DNA of 64,000 nucleotides from Bryobacteraceae bacterium (GCA_026002855.1 BPGD01000001.1:620001-684000), one strand, 5' to 3'. Shown: positions 24,966 to 35,218, counted from the stretch's first letter. Translations and numbers: made by a program. The notes: generated from the letters alone by a model not told the origin.

Positions 24966-26089
24966 CAGGCTTCTCCCAGCAGTTCTTTGACGCGGGCGTG
25001 GACGACCGCGCCCTCGTGCGTGACCAGCGTTTCGCGCAGGATTTCGTCATCAGAGAAAAAGTCAATCCGCCCCTGTCTCGCGATGTGGAGCAGGAAGTTG
25101 ACGACGTTGCGCGCGTACATCTGGCTCGCATGGTAAGGAGCGAGCGAAGGCAGGTTGAGCAGTCCGATGATGGTGACGCCGTGGCGCTCAATGATCTCGC
25201 CGGGCGCCGTGAGCTCGCAGTTTCCTCCCCGCTCGGCGGCGACATCGACGATCACGGAACCTGGCGCCATGCTGCGCACCATGTCCTCAGTGACCAGCAC
25301 GGGCGCCTTGCGGCCCGGCACGGCGGCGGTGGTGATGACGACGTCGTTTTGCCCTACCACCCGCGCCATCAGCTCGCGCTGGCGGCGATAGAAAGACTCG
25401 TCCATGGCGCGCGCATAGCCGCCCTTGTCTTCCGCCTCGCCCGCTTCCAGCGGCAGCTCGACGAATTTCGCGCCCAGGCTCTGCACCTGCTCTTTGACGG
25501 CCGGCCGGACGTCATATGCAGACACAATGGCGCCGAGGCGGCGCGCCGTGGCGATGGCCTGAAGGCCGGCCACGCCGACGCCCACCACGTACACATGCGC
25601 CGGTGCGATGGTGCCGGCGGCGGTCATCAGCATGGGAAACAGCCGCGGCAGGTGGCGCGCGGCAAGGATCACCGCCTCATAGCCGGCGATGGTGGCCATG
25701 GAGGAGAGCGCGTCCATGCTCTGCGCGCGGGTGATGCGCGGCATCAGCTCCATGGCAAAGGCGCTGACGCCCGCCGAGGCGAACGCGCGGGCGCGGGCCG
25801 GTTCGGAAAGCGGATCGAAGAAGCCGATCGCCACCTGCCCCGAACGCAGACCTTCGGCGGCGGCGCGGACGCAGAGAAGAACGTCGCTGGCCTCCGTCAC
25901 CTCGTGACGGGAAGCTGCCAGGCGCGCTCCCTTGGCCGCGTACTCCTCGTCGCGGAAACCGGCCGCCAGGCCGGCGCCCGCCTCGATGACGACCTCAAAC
26001 CCCTTCTGGAGCAGTTGCGCCGCCGCCTGGGGGACCAGCGCGACGCGCCGTTCGCCGGGAAATGTCTCCTTGAGAACGCCAACTCTCAT
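24965..26089 (-). CDS. pntA1: NAD(P) transhydrogenase subunit alpha part 1 PntA1
   Basis: This 374-residue soluble subunit is domain I of transhydrogenase, which binds NAD(H). Its N-terminal region MRVGVLKETFPGERRVALVP is shared with alanine dehydrogenase. The Rossmann motif is VYVVGVGVAGLQAIATARRLG, and the RQD-type loop region follows the second dinucleotide strand around VVITTAAVPGRKAP. It differs from alanine dehydrogenase by its operon: it overlaps pntA2 by one base and is followed by pntB. As first gene of the operon it should be preceded by the promoter, in the 70 bases between 26090 and 26159; I see no clear consensus there. Confidence 0.96.
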   Translation of the reverse strand: MRVGVLKETFPGERRVALVPQAAAQLLQKGFEVVIEAGAGLAAGFRDEEYAAKGARLAASRHEVTEASDVLLCVRAAAEGLRSGQVAIGFFDPLSEPARARAFASAGVSAFAMELMPRITRAQSMDALSSMATIAGYEAVILAARHLPRLFPMLMTAAGTIAPAHVYVVGVGVAGLQAIATARRLGAIVSAYDVRPAVKEQVQSLGAKFVELPLEAGEAEDKGGYARAMDESFYRRQRELMARVVGQNDVVITTAAVPGRKAPVLVTEDMVRSMAPGSVIVDVAAERGGNCELTAPGEIIERHGVTIIGLLNLPSLAPYHASQMYARNVVNFLLHIARQGRIDFFSDDEILRETLVTHEGAVVHARVKELLGEA

Positions 26090-26159
26090 GCGCGGTTCCT
26101 CATGAATCTGCCGGACATGGATCTCTCAACGCCGCAGCGGAGCGCCCGCCCGTCTGCGC

Positions 26160-27029
26160 TCAGCCACGCCGGCTGGCCGCCGGGATGCGGCGAATCGTGT
26201 CGTTCAGCTCCTGGATGCTTTCATGGCCGATGGTGAAGCAGTCGATCACGTCGTGGGCCAGCGCAAAGCGGAGGCACTCATCGGCGCGCTGGCGCAGCGC
26301 GCCGGCGCCGTAAATCTTCATGCCGATGACGCCCTTGCCGGAGGCCTTCATCTGCTTCAGCACCGGCAGCACCTCGGCCGGCGAGGCGTCCATCTGTACG
26401 CCGGCCGGGTTGAAGCGGGCGAGGTCCACCTCGACCCACGGGCTGGCGGCGGCGGCGCGCAGGGCGGCCATCGTGTGGCAGCTTACGCCCTTGGTGCGCA
26501 CGACGCCTTTCTGCTGGAACTCGTTGATCACCTCCATGGCGCCGCGCTTGCGCTGGGGCCAGCCCGCATCCATCATGCAGTGAAGCAGGAGAATGTCGAT
26601 ATAATCCGTGCCCAATTCGCGGCGGAACCGGTCCATATCCGCGCGCATTTCTTTTTCCGTGGACGCATGGGTTTTTGTCAAAATGACCACTTTTTCGCGC
26701 GGAACGCGTTTCAACGCCTCGCGCACGTGCGGGTGGGTGCCGTACTGGTCGGCCGAGTCCCAGAAGAAGACGCCGTGGTCGTAGGCGGCCTGAAACAGGT
26801 CGGCCAGGCCGCGGACGCCGAGTTTGCGCGTCTGGTTGGAGGCGCCGCCGACGCCGTTGGTGCCGGTGCCGACGGCGAGGCGGCTGACGCGGATCTTTCT
26901 GGGGCCGAGCTCGACGATGTCCGAGGCGCGCTTCTCCGGAAGGGGAGCGCCCAGGCAATCCGGGAAAGAGCGGAAAACCGCCAGCCCTGCTCCTGCGCGG
27001 AAAAGGGTACGCCGGTTCATGGGTTGCAT
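26160..27029 (-). CDS. Tat-exported aldo/keto reductase
   Basis: A 289-residue aldo/keto reductase with a twin-arginine leader (NRRTLFRAGAGLAVF). The barrel shows the catalytic Asp/Tyr in FFWDSADQYGTHP, the lysine in VILTKTHAST and the histidine in ILLLHCMMD. It lacks the C-terminal ferredoxin motifs of the homologue at 13892-15013 and ends at the last barrel helix. The start at 27029 is chosen because GGAGG lies eight bases upstream; the ATG three codons later has none. It is 32 bases downstream of the S46 peptidase gene on the same strand, so the two may be co-transcribed. Confidence 0.87.
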   Translation of the reverse strand: MQPMNRRTLFRAGAGLAVFRSFPDCLGAPLPEKRASDIVELGPRKIRVSRLAVGTGTNGVGGASNQTRKLGVRGLADLFQAAYDHGVFFWDSADQYGTHPHVREALKRVPREKVVILTKTHASTEKEMRADMDRFRRELGTDYIDILLLHCMMDAGWPQRKRGAMEVINEFQQKGVVRTKGVSCHTMAALRAAAASPWVEVDLARFNPAGVQMDASPAEVLPVLKQMKASGKGVIGMKIYGAGALRQRADECLRFALAHDVIDCFTIGHESIQELNDTIRRIPAASRRG

Positions 27030-27061
27030 CCTGATGCCCTCCAAGCTATCACAGCCCGGTG

Positions 27062-29158
27062 TCAATGTCGCGCGCCCAGTTCGCGCAGCAGGCGGTCGGC
27101 GCGATCGACATGCTCCAGCAGCCAGAGGAAGAAGCGGATATCGACGTTGACATTGCGCGCGATGGCCGGATTGTAGCCGAAATCGTTGGCGACATTTTCC
27201 CAGACACGGTCGAAATTGAGCCCCACCAGTTCGCCGCGGCCATTGACCACCGGGCTGCCGGAATTGCCGCCGGTGGTGTCCGCATCGGCCAGAAAGTTCA
27301 GCGGCACACGGGCGGGGTCGGTCTTCGCGGCGGCCTCGAGCAGGGCCTGCGGAAGGGCGAAGGGCTCCTCGCCGGTATGCTTCTCGAGCATCCCGGCCAA
27401 CGTTGTCTGGGGCAGGTACTCGACCGCCTCCCGCGGCGAGTAGCCCTTCACGTGCGCGAACGAGACGCGGAGCGTCCCGTTGGCGTCGGGGGCGATGGGC
27501 CTGCCGGCATGGGCGATGACGGCGCGGCGCCAGGCCGGGCGGAGGCGGCTCACGGCGCCCTCGTGCTCGCGCCGGGCGCGGTCGTAGGCGCGGAGCTCGG
27601 GCTCAAGCGCCAGCGCGAAATCGAGCAGCGGATCGTGGCGCGCCCGGAGCTGGTCGAGCGACTCGCCGAACATCCTCATGCGCTCATCCAGCCTTGTGAC
27701 CTTCGTCCCGTCATACAGACGGGCGACAGCCTCGTCGAGGGAGGCGCCGCCGAAGGCGGCGTCAACGGCCTGGAGGCGCGCGCCGTCGGGGAGCGAGAGG
27801 GCGTGCCGGAGCCAGCTCTTCATGAGCGCCTCATCCGCGGGGCGGTAAAAACTCTTCTGGTCGCGTTCCAGGCGGGCGCGGAGGCGGGGCAGCTCCCGAT
27901 CCATGTACTCTGGCTCGCGCTCCATGTCCGGCCGGGCGCGTTCGGCGGCAAGGCGAACAAGCTGGGTGGCGTGCCGCAGAGCGAGGGGACCGTTGGGGAT
28001 GGATTCGATGAGAAAATCGCGGAGCATCGTGCGGCGGCGTTCGGCGGCGAGGCGGTCGAGTTCGCGGCGGGCGTCAAGGGCCGGCCGCCATTGAGGATGC
28101 CTGGCGGCCCACTCTTCCACCCGCTTTTCTTCCTCGGCCTGTTTTTCGATGATGCGGCCGCGGGCCAGGCCGGCGAGCTGGCCCTGCGCGTTCTTGGCCA
28201 TGTTATGCAGGCTCTTCAGCGTGCCGGCCACGGCAATTTCGCCTTCGGGCGAGCCCCTGGCGGCCTGCTCGAGCAACTGGATCCATTCGCCGTAAATCCG
28301 GGCGCGGAGGGCGAAAAAGCCGTCGCGCTGAAGGGCCATCTCGGCGGCGGTGAGCGAGCGCAGCGTGCGGCCCGGATAACCGAGCACCATGACAAAGTCA
28401 CCCGGTCGCACGCCGGCGCGCGAAATGGGGAACCAGAACTCGGGGCGGTAGGGCTTGCCGTCCTTGTATGCGCGGGCCAGGGCGAAGTCGCCCGCATGGC
28501 GGGGCCACATCCAGTTGTCGATTTCGCCGCCGAATTCACCGATCGCGCGCGGCGGAGCGTAGACGAGACGCACGTCGGAAAGCTCAAAGCTCTCCACCAG
28601 GACATACTGAACGCCGCCATCGAAGACGGCGACACGGCAGCGCGTATCGGGCGAGCGCTCGCAGGCCGCGACCAGCTCCTTCTGTTTTCGGTCGATCGCC
28701 TCGCGGCGCTCGAGGTCGGACGCGCCGGCCGGAACGGCGTCGACGATTTCCCGGGTCACGTCGGTGAACCGGCGAGGCACGGTGACGCGCAAGGTGCGGC
28801 CTGGCAGCTCCTCTTCCGGCGTTCGCGCCAGAAAGCCATGGGTCATCAGGTCCCGCTGTGGGGTGCTGTGCTCCTGAAGGACGCTGAACAGGCAGTGATG
28901 GTTCGTGAGGATGAGGCCCGTTTCCGAGACAAAGCCGGCCGAGCAGCCGCCAATGTTCACGGCCGCCGCCAGCAGCCCGGTGCCCCGGCGCGGATCCCAC
29001 AGCCTTTCGGGCGGAAGCTGCAAGCCAAGCTGGCGAAGCCAGGCGGGGTCCAGCTCCAGCACCTGCTGTGGCGTCCACTTGCCTTCGACGCCCGGGGCCG
29101 AAGGCGCCAGCAGCACGGCGGCGACACAGGCAAGAGCGGTGTTTCGCGGCATTGGCAT
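27062..29158 (-). CDS. S46 family dipeptidyl-peptidase, DPP11-like
   Basis: A 698-residue secreted serine peptidase of family S46 (DPP7/DPP11), which removes dipeptides from peptide N-termini in the periplasm. It has a signal peptide (residues 1-24). The catalytic histidine is in TNHHC near residue 87, the aspartate region is GGEIDNWMWPRHAGDF, and the serine is S633 in GNSGSPV. The specificity position shortly after, NFDRVWE, carries Arg (residue 651), which in this family marks DPP11-type enzymes preferring Asp/Glu at P1; DPP7 has Gly. The frame is open upstream to 29515, but that region has no signal peptide and overlaps the divergent gene. Confidence 0.9.
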   Translation of the reverse strand: MPMPRNTALACVAAVLLAPSAPGVEGKWTPQQVLELDPAWLRQLGLQLPPERLWDPRRGTGLLAAAVNIGGCSAGFVSETGLILTNHHCLFSVLQEHSTPQRDLMTHGFLARTPEEELPGRTLRVTVPRRFTDVTREIVDAVPAGASDLERREAIDRKQKELVAACERSPDTRCRVAVFDGGVQYVLVESFELSDVRLVYAPPRAIGEFGGEIDNWMWPRHAGDFALARAYKDGKPYRPEFWFPISRAGVRPGDFVMVLGYPGRTLRSLTAAEMALQRDGFFALRARIYGEWIQLLEQAARGSPEGEIAVAGTLKSLHNMAKNAQGQLAGLARGRIIEKQAEEEKRVEEWAARHPQWRPALDARRELDRLAAERRRTMLRDFLIESIPNGPLALRHATQLVRLAAERARPDMEREPEYMDRELPRLRARLERDQKSFYRPADEALMKSWLRHALSLPDGARLQAVDAAFGGASLDEAVARLYDGTKVTRLDERMRMFGESLDQLRARHDPLLDFALALEPELRAYDRARREHEGAVSRLRPAWRRAVIAHAGRPIAPDANGTLRVSFAHVKGYSPREAVEYLPQTTLAGMLEKHTGEEPFALPQALLEAAAKTDPARVPLNFLADADTTGGNSGSPVVNGRGELVGLNFDRVWENVANDFGYNPAIARNVNVDIRFFLWLLEHVDRADRLLRELGARH

Positions 29159-29240
29159 CGAGGTTATCCCGGCGCCCGGCTGTACACCGGCGCGCTTTTC
29201 AGCATATAGTGGAGACGCCCCGGAAGGAGGGCGGTGAGAG

Positions 29241-29720
29241 ATGACGATTGAGATGCGGGCCTGCGCGGAGGAAATCCGCCAGTGCTGGATTCGTTGCGAT
29301 GCAGCGCTGGCGGCGGGAAACGCGGACGAGGCCAACGACGCCTTCGGCCGTGTTTTCGAGATCGTGGACCAGTTCCCGGTGGAAGAGGAGGACGTGCGGG
29401 CGCTCGCCTTTCTTTGCATCCTGACATGGGTGAAGGTAGCGGCCGCGCTCGAGGCGGCCGGGCAGGCCGACCCGGCGCTGGAGGCGCAGGCGCACGTGTT
29501 CGAGCTGCTGGACACCTACTGGCTGCTCGATGAAGACGAACAGCCGCAGGTCGGCAAGGGCCTGGAGGAATTCGAGGGGCTGGAGACGCCGGAAGCCACC
29601 GAGCTGCTCGGACGGCTCTACCTGCTGTGCAGCAAGTACGGGCGTCCGGACAGCCTTTACTGGGGCCGCTGCTTCATGGCGTTTGACCGGAAGTTGCAGG
29701 CGGGCGAGTCGGTGAACTGA
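29241..29720 (+). CDS. Small helical protein, unknown function
   Basis: A 159-residue acidic protein that appears entirely alpha-helical, with TPR-like helix pairs ([22 protein letters not shown] and [18 protein letters not shown] patterns). It has no signal peptide, membrane segment or recognisable catalytic motif. GGAGGG lies about 11 bases upstream of the start at 29241. It is divergent from the S46 peptidase gene and converges on the dehydratase gene, whose 3' end overlaps its own by 47 bases. Codon use looks like that of its neighbours. I do not recognise the family. Confidence 0.65.
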   Translation: MTIEMRACAEEIRQCWIRCDAALAAGNADEANDAFGRVFEIVDQFPVEEEDVRALAFLCILTWVKVAAALEAAGQADPALEAQAHVFELLDTYWLLDEDEQPQVGKGLEEFEGLETPEATELLGRLYLLCSKYGRPDSLYWGRCFMAFDRKLQAGESVN

Positions 29721-31689
29721 ACGCCGCCAACCTTTCTCCCTGAGATTTTTCCAGGGCGCGGCGGCCGGCTTCGAGCAGCTCCAGAATCCGGTCGACGTCA
29801 TAGACGCAGCCGGCCCAGCTTCCTCCGCTGGCCTGCTGGAGCGCGGCCCACAGACGCGTGTCGTCCGGCAGCAGCGGGTCGGGAGCAAGATCGGGATGCG
29901 GCGTGCGCGCATCGAGATCGACGCCGATGACGTTCACCGTGCCTTCCAGCCGGTTGAGGTCGATCACGATCTCGATCATGTCGCCGTCGCGCAGGCGGCC
30001 GATGGGTCCGCCCGCCAGGGCCTCGGGCGAGACGTGTCCGATGCAGGCCCCGGTGGAAACGCCGCTGAAGCGCGCATCGGTAATCAGCGCCACGTGCTTG
30101 CCGAAAGGCAGGTACTTCAGCGCCGAAGTGAGCTGATAGGTCTCCTCCATGCCCGAGCCCATGGGGCCGCGGCCCGCCAGCACCAACACGTCGCCGGGGC
30201 GGATGCGGCCTTCCTTGATGGCGGCAATGGCGGCCGGTTCGGAAGTGAAGACGCGCGCCGGGCCGCACAGCCGGTAGACGCCGTCAGGGCCGACCACGGA
30301 CGGGTCGATGGCCGTCGCCTTCACCACTGAGCCCTCTGGCGCGAGATTGCCCGTGGGGAAGCAGACGGTGGAAGTGATGCCCCGGCGGCGCGCCTCGTCA
30401 GGCGAAAAGATGACGTCGTCAGGATCAATGCCATCGAGCTCGCGCAAACGGCGGCGCAGGGCGGCGCGGCGTTCGCTCTGCTCCCACCAGTCGAGGTTTT
30501 CCCCAAGCGTCAGGCCGCTGGCCGTGCGCGCCTGCGTGTTCAACAGGCCGGCGCGGCGCAGGTGCAGCATGACCTCGGGCACGCCGCCGGCCAGGAACAC
30601 CTGCACGGTGGCGAAATTTCGCGGCCCGTTGGGCAGCGCGTCCACCAGGCGCGGAACGGCGCGGTTGACGCGCACCCAGTCGTCCACCGTGGGGCGGCGC
30701 AGCCCGGCGTGGAAAGCGATGGCGGCGAGGTGGATGATCAGGTTCATCGAGCCGCCGACGGCGGCATGCACGACGAGCGCATTCTCCAGGGCTTCCGGCG
30801 TGAGGATGTCCCGCATGCAGACTCCCCCTTCGTGCAGCCGGAGCACCGCGCGCGCCGAGCGCCGGGCCATGTCCAGCCAGACGGGATGACCCGACGGGGC
30901 CAGCGCCGCATGGGGTAGCGCCATGCCCAGCGCTTCAGCAACCGCCTGCGACGTGGCAGCCGTGCCCATGAACTGACAGCCGCCGCCGGGCGAGGCGCAG
31001 GCGCGGCAGCCGACCTCCTGTGCGTACTCGAGCGGAATTTCCCCGTGCGCGAAGCGCGCACCGATGGACTGGACGACGGCGGTATCCTCCCCTTTTTCCG
31101 GCAGCAGCGTGACGCCGCCGGGAACCAGAATCGCCGGCAGCCCGTGCTGCGCGGCCAGCGCCATCATCATTGCCGGCAAGCCCTTGTCGCAGGTGGCCAC
31201 GCCGATGACGGCGCGGCGGGTGGGAAGCGAGCGGATGAGGCGGCGGAAGACGGTGGCCGCGTCGTTGCGATAGGGGAGAGAGTCGAACATGGCAGGCGTG
31301 CCCTGGGAGCGCCCGTCGCAGGGATCGGAACAGTTGGCGGCAAAGGGCATGGCGCCGAGCTCTTTCAGTTCGCGGGCGGCGGCCTCCACCTGGAGGCTGA
31401 CTTCCCAGTGCCCGGTGTGATAGCCCAGCGCGATGGGCGAGCCGTCCGGGGCGCGCAGGCCGCCGTGCGTGGAGAGAATCAGGACCTCGTCGGCGTTCAT
31501 GCGGGCCGGCTCCCAGCCCATGGCGGCGTTCATCGTCCATCCGAAGAGGTCGCCGGAGGGCCGCTCGCGCAGCATCTCTTCGGTGTATGGGAGGCGGCCC
31601 TGCGGCCCGGCGGCACGGGTGCGCACGTCAAACAGGGAGGGATCGCCCGAATCCAGGATAGATGAGGGTGCAGGCAGCTTGTCCGGCAT
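29674..31689 (-). CDS. Dihydroxy-acid dehydratase family protein, YjhG/YagF type (D-xylonate dehydratase)
   Basis: The 671-residue protein follows the E. coli YjhG/YagF sequence closely as I remember it: TMNAGMGW-like [13 protein letters not shown] near residue 52, then [58 protein letters not shown] and [22 protein letters not shown]. The cysteines are the iron-sulfur ligands of the IlvD/Edd superfamily. YjhG enzymes dehydrate D-xylonate to 2-keto-3-deoxy-xylonate, so a non-phosphorylating pentose pathway is implied. No partner aldolase or xylonolactonase is adjacent. The C-terminus is about 15 residues longer than expected and overlaps a convergent gene. Confidence 0.88.
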   Translation of the reverse strand: MPDKLPAPSSILDSGDPSLFDVRTRAAGPQGRLPYTEEMLRERPSGDLFGWTMNAAMGWEPARMNADEVLILSTHGGLRAPDGSPIALGYHTGHWEVSLQVEAAARELKELGAMPFAANCSDPCDGRSQGTPAMFDSLPYRNDAATVFRRLIRSLPTRRAVIGVATCDKGLPAMMMALAAQHGLPAILVPGGVTLLPEKGEDTAVVQSIGARFAHGEIPLEYAQEVGCRACASPGGGCQFMGTAATSQAVAEALGMALPHAALAPSGHPVWLDMARRSARAVLRLHEGGVCMRDILTPEALENALVVHAAVGGSMNLIIHLAAIAFHAGLRRPTVDDWVRVNRAVPRLVDALPNGPRNFATVQVFLAGGVPEVMLHLRRAGLLNTQARTASGLTLGENLDWWEQSERRAALRRRLRELDGIDPDDVIFSPDEARRRGITSTVCFPTGNLAPEGSVVKATAIDPSVVGPDGVYRLCGPARVFTSEPAAIAAIKEGRIRPGDVLVLAGRGPMGSGMEETYQLTSALKYLPFGKHVALITDARFSGVSTGACIGHVSPEALAGGPIGRLRDGDMIEIVIDLNRLEGTVNVIGVDLDARTPHPDLAPDPLLPDDTRLWAALQQASGGSWAGCVYDVDRILELLEAGRRALEKSQGERLAAFSSPTRPPATSGQTP

Positions 31690-31774
31690 GCTCTGATTTC
31701 AGCACAGCCGCAAAACGGCCGTACCCTCGCGGGGCGGGGCGCGCATCGGATAAAGTGTTTAGGGTTCTTTCCAT

Positions 31775-32191
31775 ATGAGCTTCCGGGTGACAGAACGCAG
31801 AAACGGCGACGTGCTGGTGTTCGGACTGCAAGGGCGCCTGGTCATCGGCGACCCGGTGGAGGAGTTCCGCAGGAAGATCGACGAGGCAATCAAAGGCGGG
31901 CAGACGCGCCTGGCACTGGATCTGGCCGGGACCGAATACATCGACTCGAGCGGCATGGGCTTTCTTGTCGTCGCGCACAAGGTGGCGCGGGACGCCGGCG
32001 GGATGCTGACCATGTTCAACCTGACGGATCGAGTGGTGGACCTGATGCTCCTGACCAAGCTCAGCGGCGTGTTTCACCTGTTTTCCAGCGAACAGGACGC
32101 GGTCGATGCGATTCACGGGAAACCGGTGAAGCCCTTTGATCCGGTGACCTACATCCAGGAGCGCGGCGAACACGCGCCGGGCGGCGAATGA
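31775..32191 (+). CDS. STAS domain protein, anti-sigma factor antagonist-like
   Basis: A 138-residue protein built around one STAS domain (residues 1-110). The phosphorylation site is in EYIDSSGMGFLVVAHK at residues 58-59, where SpoIIAA-type proteins are phosphorylated by a kinase anti-sigma factor. The strand DVLVFGLQGRLVIGD and the helix after MLTMFNLTDRVVDLM are standard. About 30 extra C-terminal residues have no known role. Neither an RsbW-like kinase nor a PP2C phosphatase is adjacent, so its partner must be encoded elsewhere. Confidence 0.9.
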   Translation: MSFRVTERRNGDVLVFGLQGRLVIGDPVEEFRRKIDEAIKGGQTRLALDLAGTEYIDSSGMGFLVVAHKVARDAGGMLTMFNLTDRVVDLMLLTKLSGVFHLFSSEQDAVDAIHGKPVKPFDPVTYIQERGEHAPGGE

Positions 32192-32270
32192 AAGCCACCG
32201 CCGTTGCAAAGCGCAGTGCGCGTGCGAGGCCTCCGCAGCACGCCCCGTGCTACACTCGTAGCTTCCTCCC

Positions 32271-32702
32271 ATGAAAATCGCGATCGGCGCCGACCACGCG
32301 GGTTTTCTGCTGAAGGAAGAGCTGCGGCGCGAGCTCGAGGCGGCGGGGCATGAAGTCGTCGATTTCGGCACGGACTCGCCGCAGTCGGCCGATTATCCTG
32401 ATTACGCGCAGCGGGTGGCGCGGGCGGTGCAGGAAGGCGCCTGCGAGCGCGGCATTCTGATCTGCTTCACCGGCGTTGGCATGTCGATCGCCGCCAACCG
32501 GCTGCGCGGGGTGCGCGCCGCGCTCGGCTACAACTCCGATGTCGTGGAGCTGACGCGGCGACACAACGACGCCAACGTACTCGCCCTCGGCGCGAAGTAC
32601 GTGAACAAGACGAGGGCGATGGAGTGGGTGCGGATTTTTCTGGAAACGCCGTTTGACGGCGGGCGGCACGAGCGGCGCGTCCGCAAGATGGACGCCTGCT
32701 GA
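32271..32702 (+). CDS. rpiB: Ribose 5-phosphate isomerase B
   Basis: RpiB interconverts ribose 5-phosphate and ribulose 5-phosphate. The 143-residue protein shows the phosphate-binding IGADHAGFLLKEEL at the N-terminus (Asp8, His9), the catalytic Cys65 in ICFTGVGMSIAANR, and His98 in RRHNDANVLALGAKY. LacA/LacB-type isomerases are related, but the motif spacing fits RpiB. glyA follows after 21 bases on the same strand, a pairing often seen because both serve one-carbon and nucleotide metabolism. Confidence 0.95.
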   Translation: MKIAIGADHAGFLLKEELRRELEAAGHEVVDFGTDSPQSADYPDYAQRVARAVQEGACERGILICFTGVGMSIAANRLRGVRAALGYNSDVVELTRRHNDANVLALGAKYVNKTRAMEWVRIFLETPFDGGRHERRVRKMDAC

Positions 32703-32723
32703 CGAGAGAAGGAATCCAGATTG

Positions 32724-34004
32724 ATGACCGAACAGGAACGCATGTCGAGGCCGCTCGAAGCGGTGGACCCGGAGATCGCGCAGGCCATCCGGGACGAGAC
32801 GGAGCGGCAGCATTCGCGGCTTGAACTGATCGCCAGCGAGAACTTCACCTCGGAGGCGGTGCTGGAAGCCACCGGGAGCGTCTTCACCAACAAGTACGCC
32901 GAAGGCTACCCGGGCCGCCGTTACTACGGCGGCTGCGAGTACACCGATATCGTCGAAAACCTCGCCCGCGAACGCGCCAAACAGTTGTTCGGGGCCGAGC
33001 ATGCCAACGTGCAGCCGCACTCGGGTTCGCAGGCCAACCAGGCGGCCTACTCGGCGCTCCTCGAGCCGGGCGACACGATTCTCGGCATGAACCTGGCCCA
33101 CGGCGGACACCTGACGCACGGCCATCCGCTGAATTTTTCCGGCAGGACCTATCGCGTGGTGCCGTATGGGGTGCGGCGCGAGGACGAGCTGATCGACTAC
33201 GACGAGGTGGCGCGGCTGGCGCGCGAACACCGGCCGAAGATGATCATCGCAGGGGCGAGCGCCTATTCGAGAATCATCGATTTTGCCCGTCTGCGCGAGA
33301 TCTGCGATGAAACCGGCGCAAAGCTGCTTGTCGATATGGCGCACTTCTGCGGCCTGGTGGCCGCCGGACTGTATCCGAATCCATGCCGCTGGGCCGACGT
33401 CGTCACCACCACGACGCACAAGACGCTGCGAGGGCCGCGCTCCGGGCTGATCCTGTGCCGCGCCGAATATGCCCAGGCGATCGACAAGACAGTGTTTCCC
33501 GGCGTGCAGGGAGGGCCGCTGGTGCATGTGATCGCCGCCAAGGCGGTCTGCTTCCGCGAGGCGATGGAGCCGGGCTTCATCGAATATCAGAAACGCGTGG
33601 TGGCCAACGCGAAAACGCTGGCTGCCGGTCTGGCCGCGGCAGGGTTCCGGATCGTCAGCGGCGGCACCGACACGCACCTGATGCTGGTGGACGTGTTCTC
33701 GCGCGGGCTCCGGGGCAAGGAGGCGGAAAAGGCGCTCGACGAGGCATGGATCACCGTGAACAAGAACTCCATCCCCTTCGACCAGAACCCGCCGCTCAAC
33801 CCGAGCGGCATCCGGCTGGGCAGCCCGGCGGTGACGACGCGCGGGTTCGGGGAACAGGAGATCAAAACGGTGGCCGAGCTGATCGCGCGCGTGCTGGAGG
33901 CGCCGGCCGATGCCGACAATCTTGCGGCGGTGCGGCGGCGCGTGCAGGAGCTCACCGAGCGGTTCCCGCTCTACGCATGGCGGCGCGCGGCCGTGCGTGC
34001 GTGA
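32724..34004 (+). CDS. glyA: Serine hydroxymethyltransferase
   Basis: GlyA converts serine and tetrahydrofolate to glycine and methylene-tetrahydrofolate, the main source of one-carbon units. The 426-residue PLP enzyme has [18 protein letters not shown] near the N-terminus, the substrate loop [15 protein letters not shown] and the PLP lysine K233 in [14 protein letters not shown]. The start is the ATG at 32724, with GAGAGAAGGAA about 10 bases upstream; a TTG one codon earlier is less likely. Length and sequence are typical. Confidence 0.98.
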   Translation: MTEQERMSRPLEAVDPEIAQAIRDETERQHSRLELIASENFTSEAVLEATGSVFTNKYAEGYPGRRYYGGCEYTDIVENLARERAKQLFGAEHANVQPHSGSQANQAAYSALLEPGDTILGMNLAHGGHLTHGHPLNFSGRTYRVVPYGVRREDELIDYDEVARLAREHRPKMIIAGASAYSRIIDFARLREICDETGAKLLVDMAHFCGLVAAGLYPNPCRWADVVTTTTHKTLRGPRSGLILCRAEYAQAIDKTVFPGVQGGPLVHVIAAKAVCFREAMEPGFIEYQKRVVANAKTLAAGLAAAGFRIVSGGTDTHLMLVDVFSRGLRGKEAEKALDEAWITVNKNSIPFDQNPPLNPSGIRLGSPAVTTRGFGEQEIKTVAELIARVLEAPADADNLAAVRRRVQELTERFPLYAWRRAAVRA

Positions 34005-34022
34005 ACGGGGTAGAATGCCGCC

Positions 34023-35201
34023 GTGGCCCTGAAAATCCTGCTCGATGCCCGGCACGTGAAGGATTTCGGCTACGGCACCTACATCCGCAACCTGCTGCGC
34101 GGCATGGCCGCCATCCGCGCCCCGCACGAATTTCTGCTGCCGATCCGCGCAGCCGACCGTAGTGAACTGGCAGACCTGCCCGACAATTTCCATCTCCTTC
34201 CCTACGAGCACGCCGACACCGAGCCGGGCGACCGGCTGCGGTTTTCGATGTTTGCGCGGCGGCAGAGACCGTCGGTCGTACACATCCCGCTGGCGCGCAT
34301 CCCGCTGTTTCCGCCGCGGCCATACGTGGTGACCGTGCACGACATTTCAAGCCTCGTGCTGGAGCGCTCCTCCGGCTGGCAGGGCGGACTCGACCAATGG
34401 CTGTTGCGGAGGCCGCTTCTCGGCGCGGCGGCGGTGATCGCCGTGAGCGAGTGGACGAAAAACGACCTGGTCACGCTGCTCGGCGTGCCGCGCGAAAAAG
34501 TGAGGCGGATCTATGGCGCCGTGGACCCGCAGTTCACCCGGCAGACGCGCGAAGAGCGAGAACAGGGAGACGGAGCGGCAGCGAGGGAACTGGAAAGAAG
34601 GCGGGAACTGGAGCGGTATCAGGTCCACTATCCTTACCTGCTCTATGCGGGCACGATCCGGCCGCAGAAGAACATTCCGCGGCTGGTGGAAGCGTTCGCG
34701 CTGGTGCGGGGCAAGCTCCAGGATGACCCGAAGTGGAAGGATCTGCGACTGATCATCATCGGCGACGAAATCTCCCGCTATCCGGCGGTGCGGCAGGCGG
34801 TCATCCAGTCCCGCGTGGAACCTTACGTGCGGTTTCTCGGTTTCGTGCCAATCGACACGTTGCGGATGTTTTACGAATCGGCGGCGGCGTTCGTTTTTCC
34901 GTCGCTGTACGAGGGCTTCGGGCTGCCCCCGCTGGAGGCGATGGCATCGGGCACTCCGGTGGTGTGCTCCAATGCGACGTCGCTGCCGGAGGCAGTGGGC
35001 GATGCGGCCGAGATCGTGAGTCCCGACAACGTATTTGACATCGCGCGGGGAATTCTGGAAGTCCTGCTCAATGAGCAGCGGCGGCAGGAGCTGATCGAGC
35101 GCGGCTACCGGCGGTGCCGCGAATTCCGCTGGGAAGACACGGCGGCACGGGTGCTGGCCATCTACGAGGCGGTGGCCTCCGGCAGGCCGCTGCCGGAATA
35201 A
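34023..35201 (+). CDS. Glycosyltransferase family 4 protein
   Basis: A 392-residue GT-B glycosyltransferase beginning at a GTG 18 bases after glyA. The N-domain includes LLDARHVKDFGYGTYIRNLL (Gly-rich acceptor loop) and VVTVHDISSLV; the donor domain has YAGTIRPQKNIPRLVEAF, then FPSLYEGFGLPPLEAMASGTPVV, with the EGFGLPPLE motif that binds the nucleotide sugar. Between the domains (residues about 175-200) is a highly charged Glu/Arg insert not typical of the family. The substrate is unknown. No sugar-nucleotide biosynthesis genes are adjacent. Confidence 0.9.
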   Translation: MALKILLDARHVKDFGYGTYIRNLLRGMAAIRAPHEFLLPIRAADRSELADLPDNFHLLPYEHADTEPGDRLRFSMFARRQRPSVVHIPLARIPLFPPRPYVVTVHDISSLVLERSSGWQGGLDQWLLRRPLLGAAAVIAVSEWTKNDLVTLLGVPREKVRRIYGAVDPQFTRQTREEREQGDGAAARELERRRELERYQVHYPYLLYAGTIRPQKNIPRLVEAFALVRGKLQDDPKWKDLRLIIIGDEISRYPAVRQAVIQSRVEPYVRFLGFVPIDTLRMFYESAAAFVFPSLYEGFGLPPLEAMASGTPVVCSNATSLPEAVGDAAEIVSPDNVFDIARGILEVLLNEQRRQELIERGYRRCREFRWEDTAARVLAIYEAVASGRPLPE

Positions 35202-35218
35202 CTGCGGGCCTGCCGGCC

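Noticed and set aside
23227-26236. Two long plus-strand frames opposite the transhydrogenase genes
   Set aside because: Composition (His/Asp/Gly/Gln runs) is that of antisense frames, while pntA1, pntA2 and pntB on the other strand are unmistakable.
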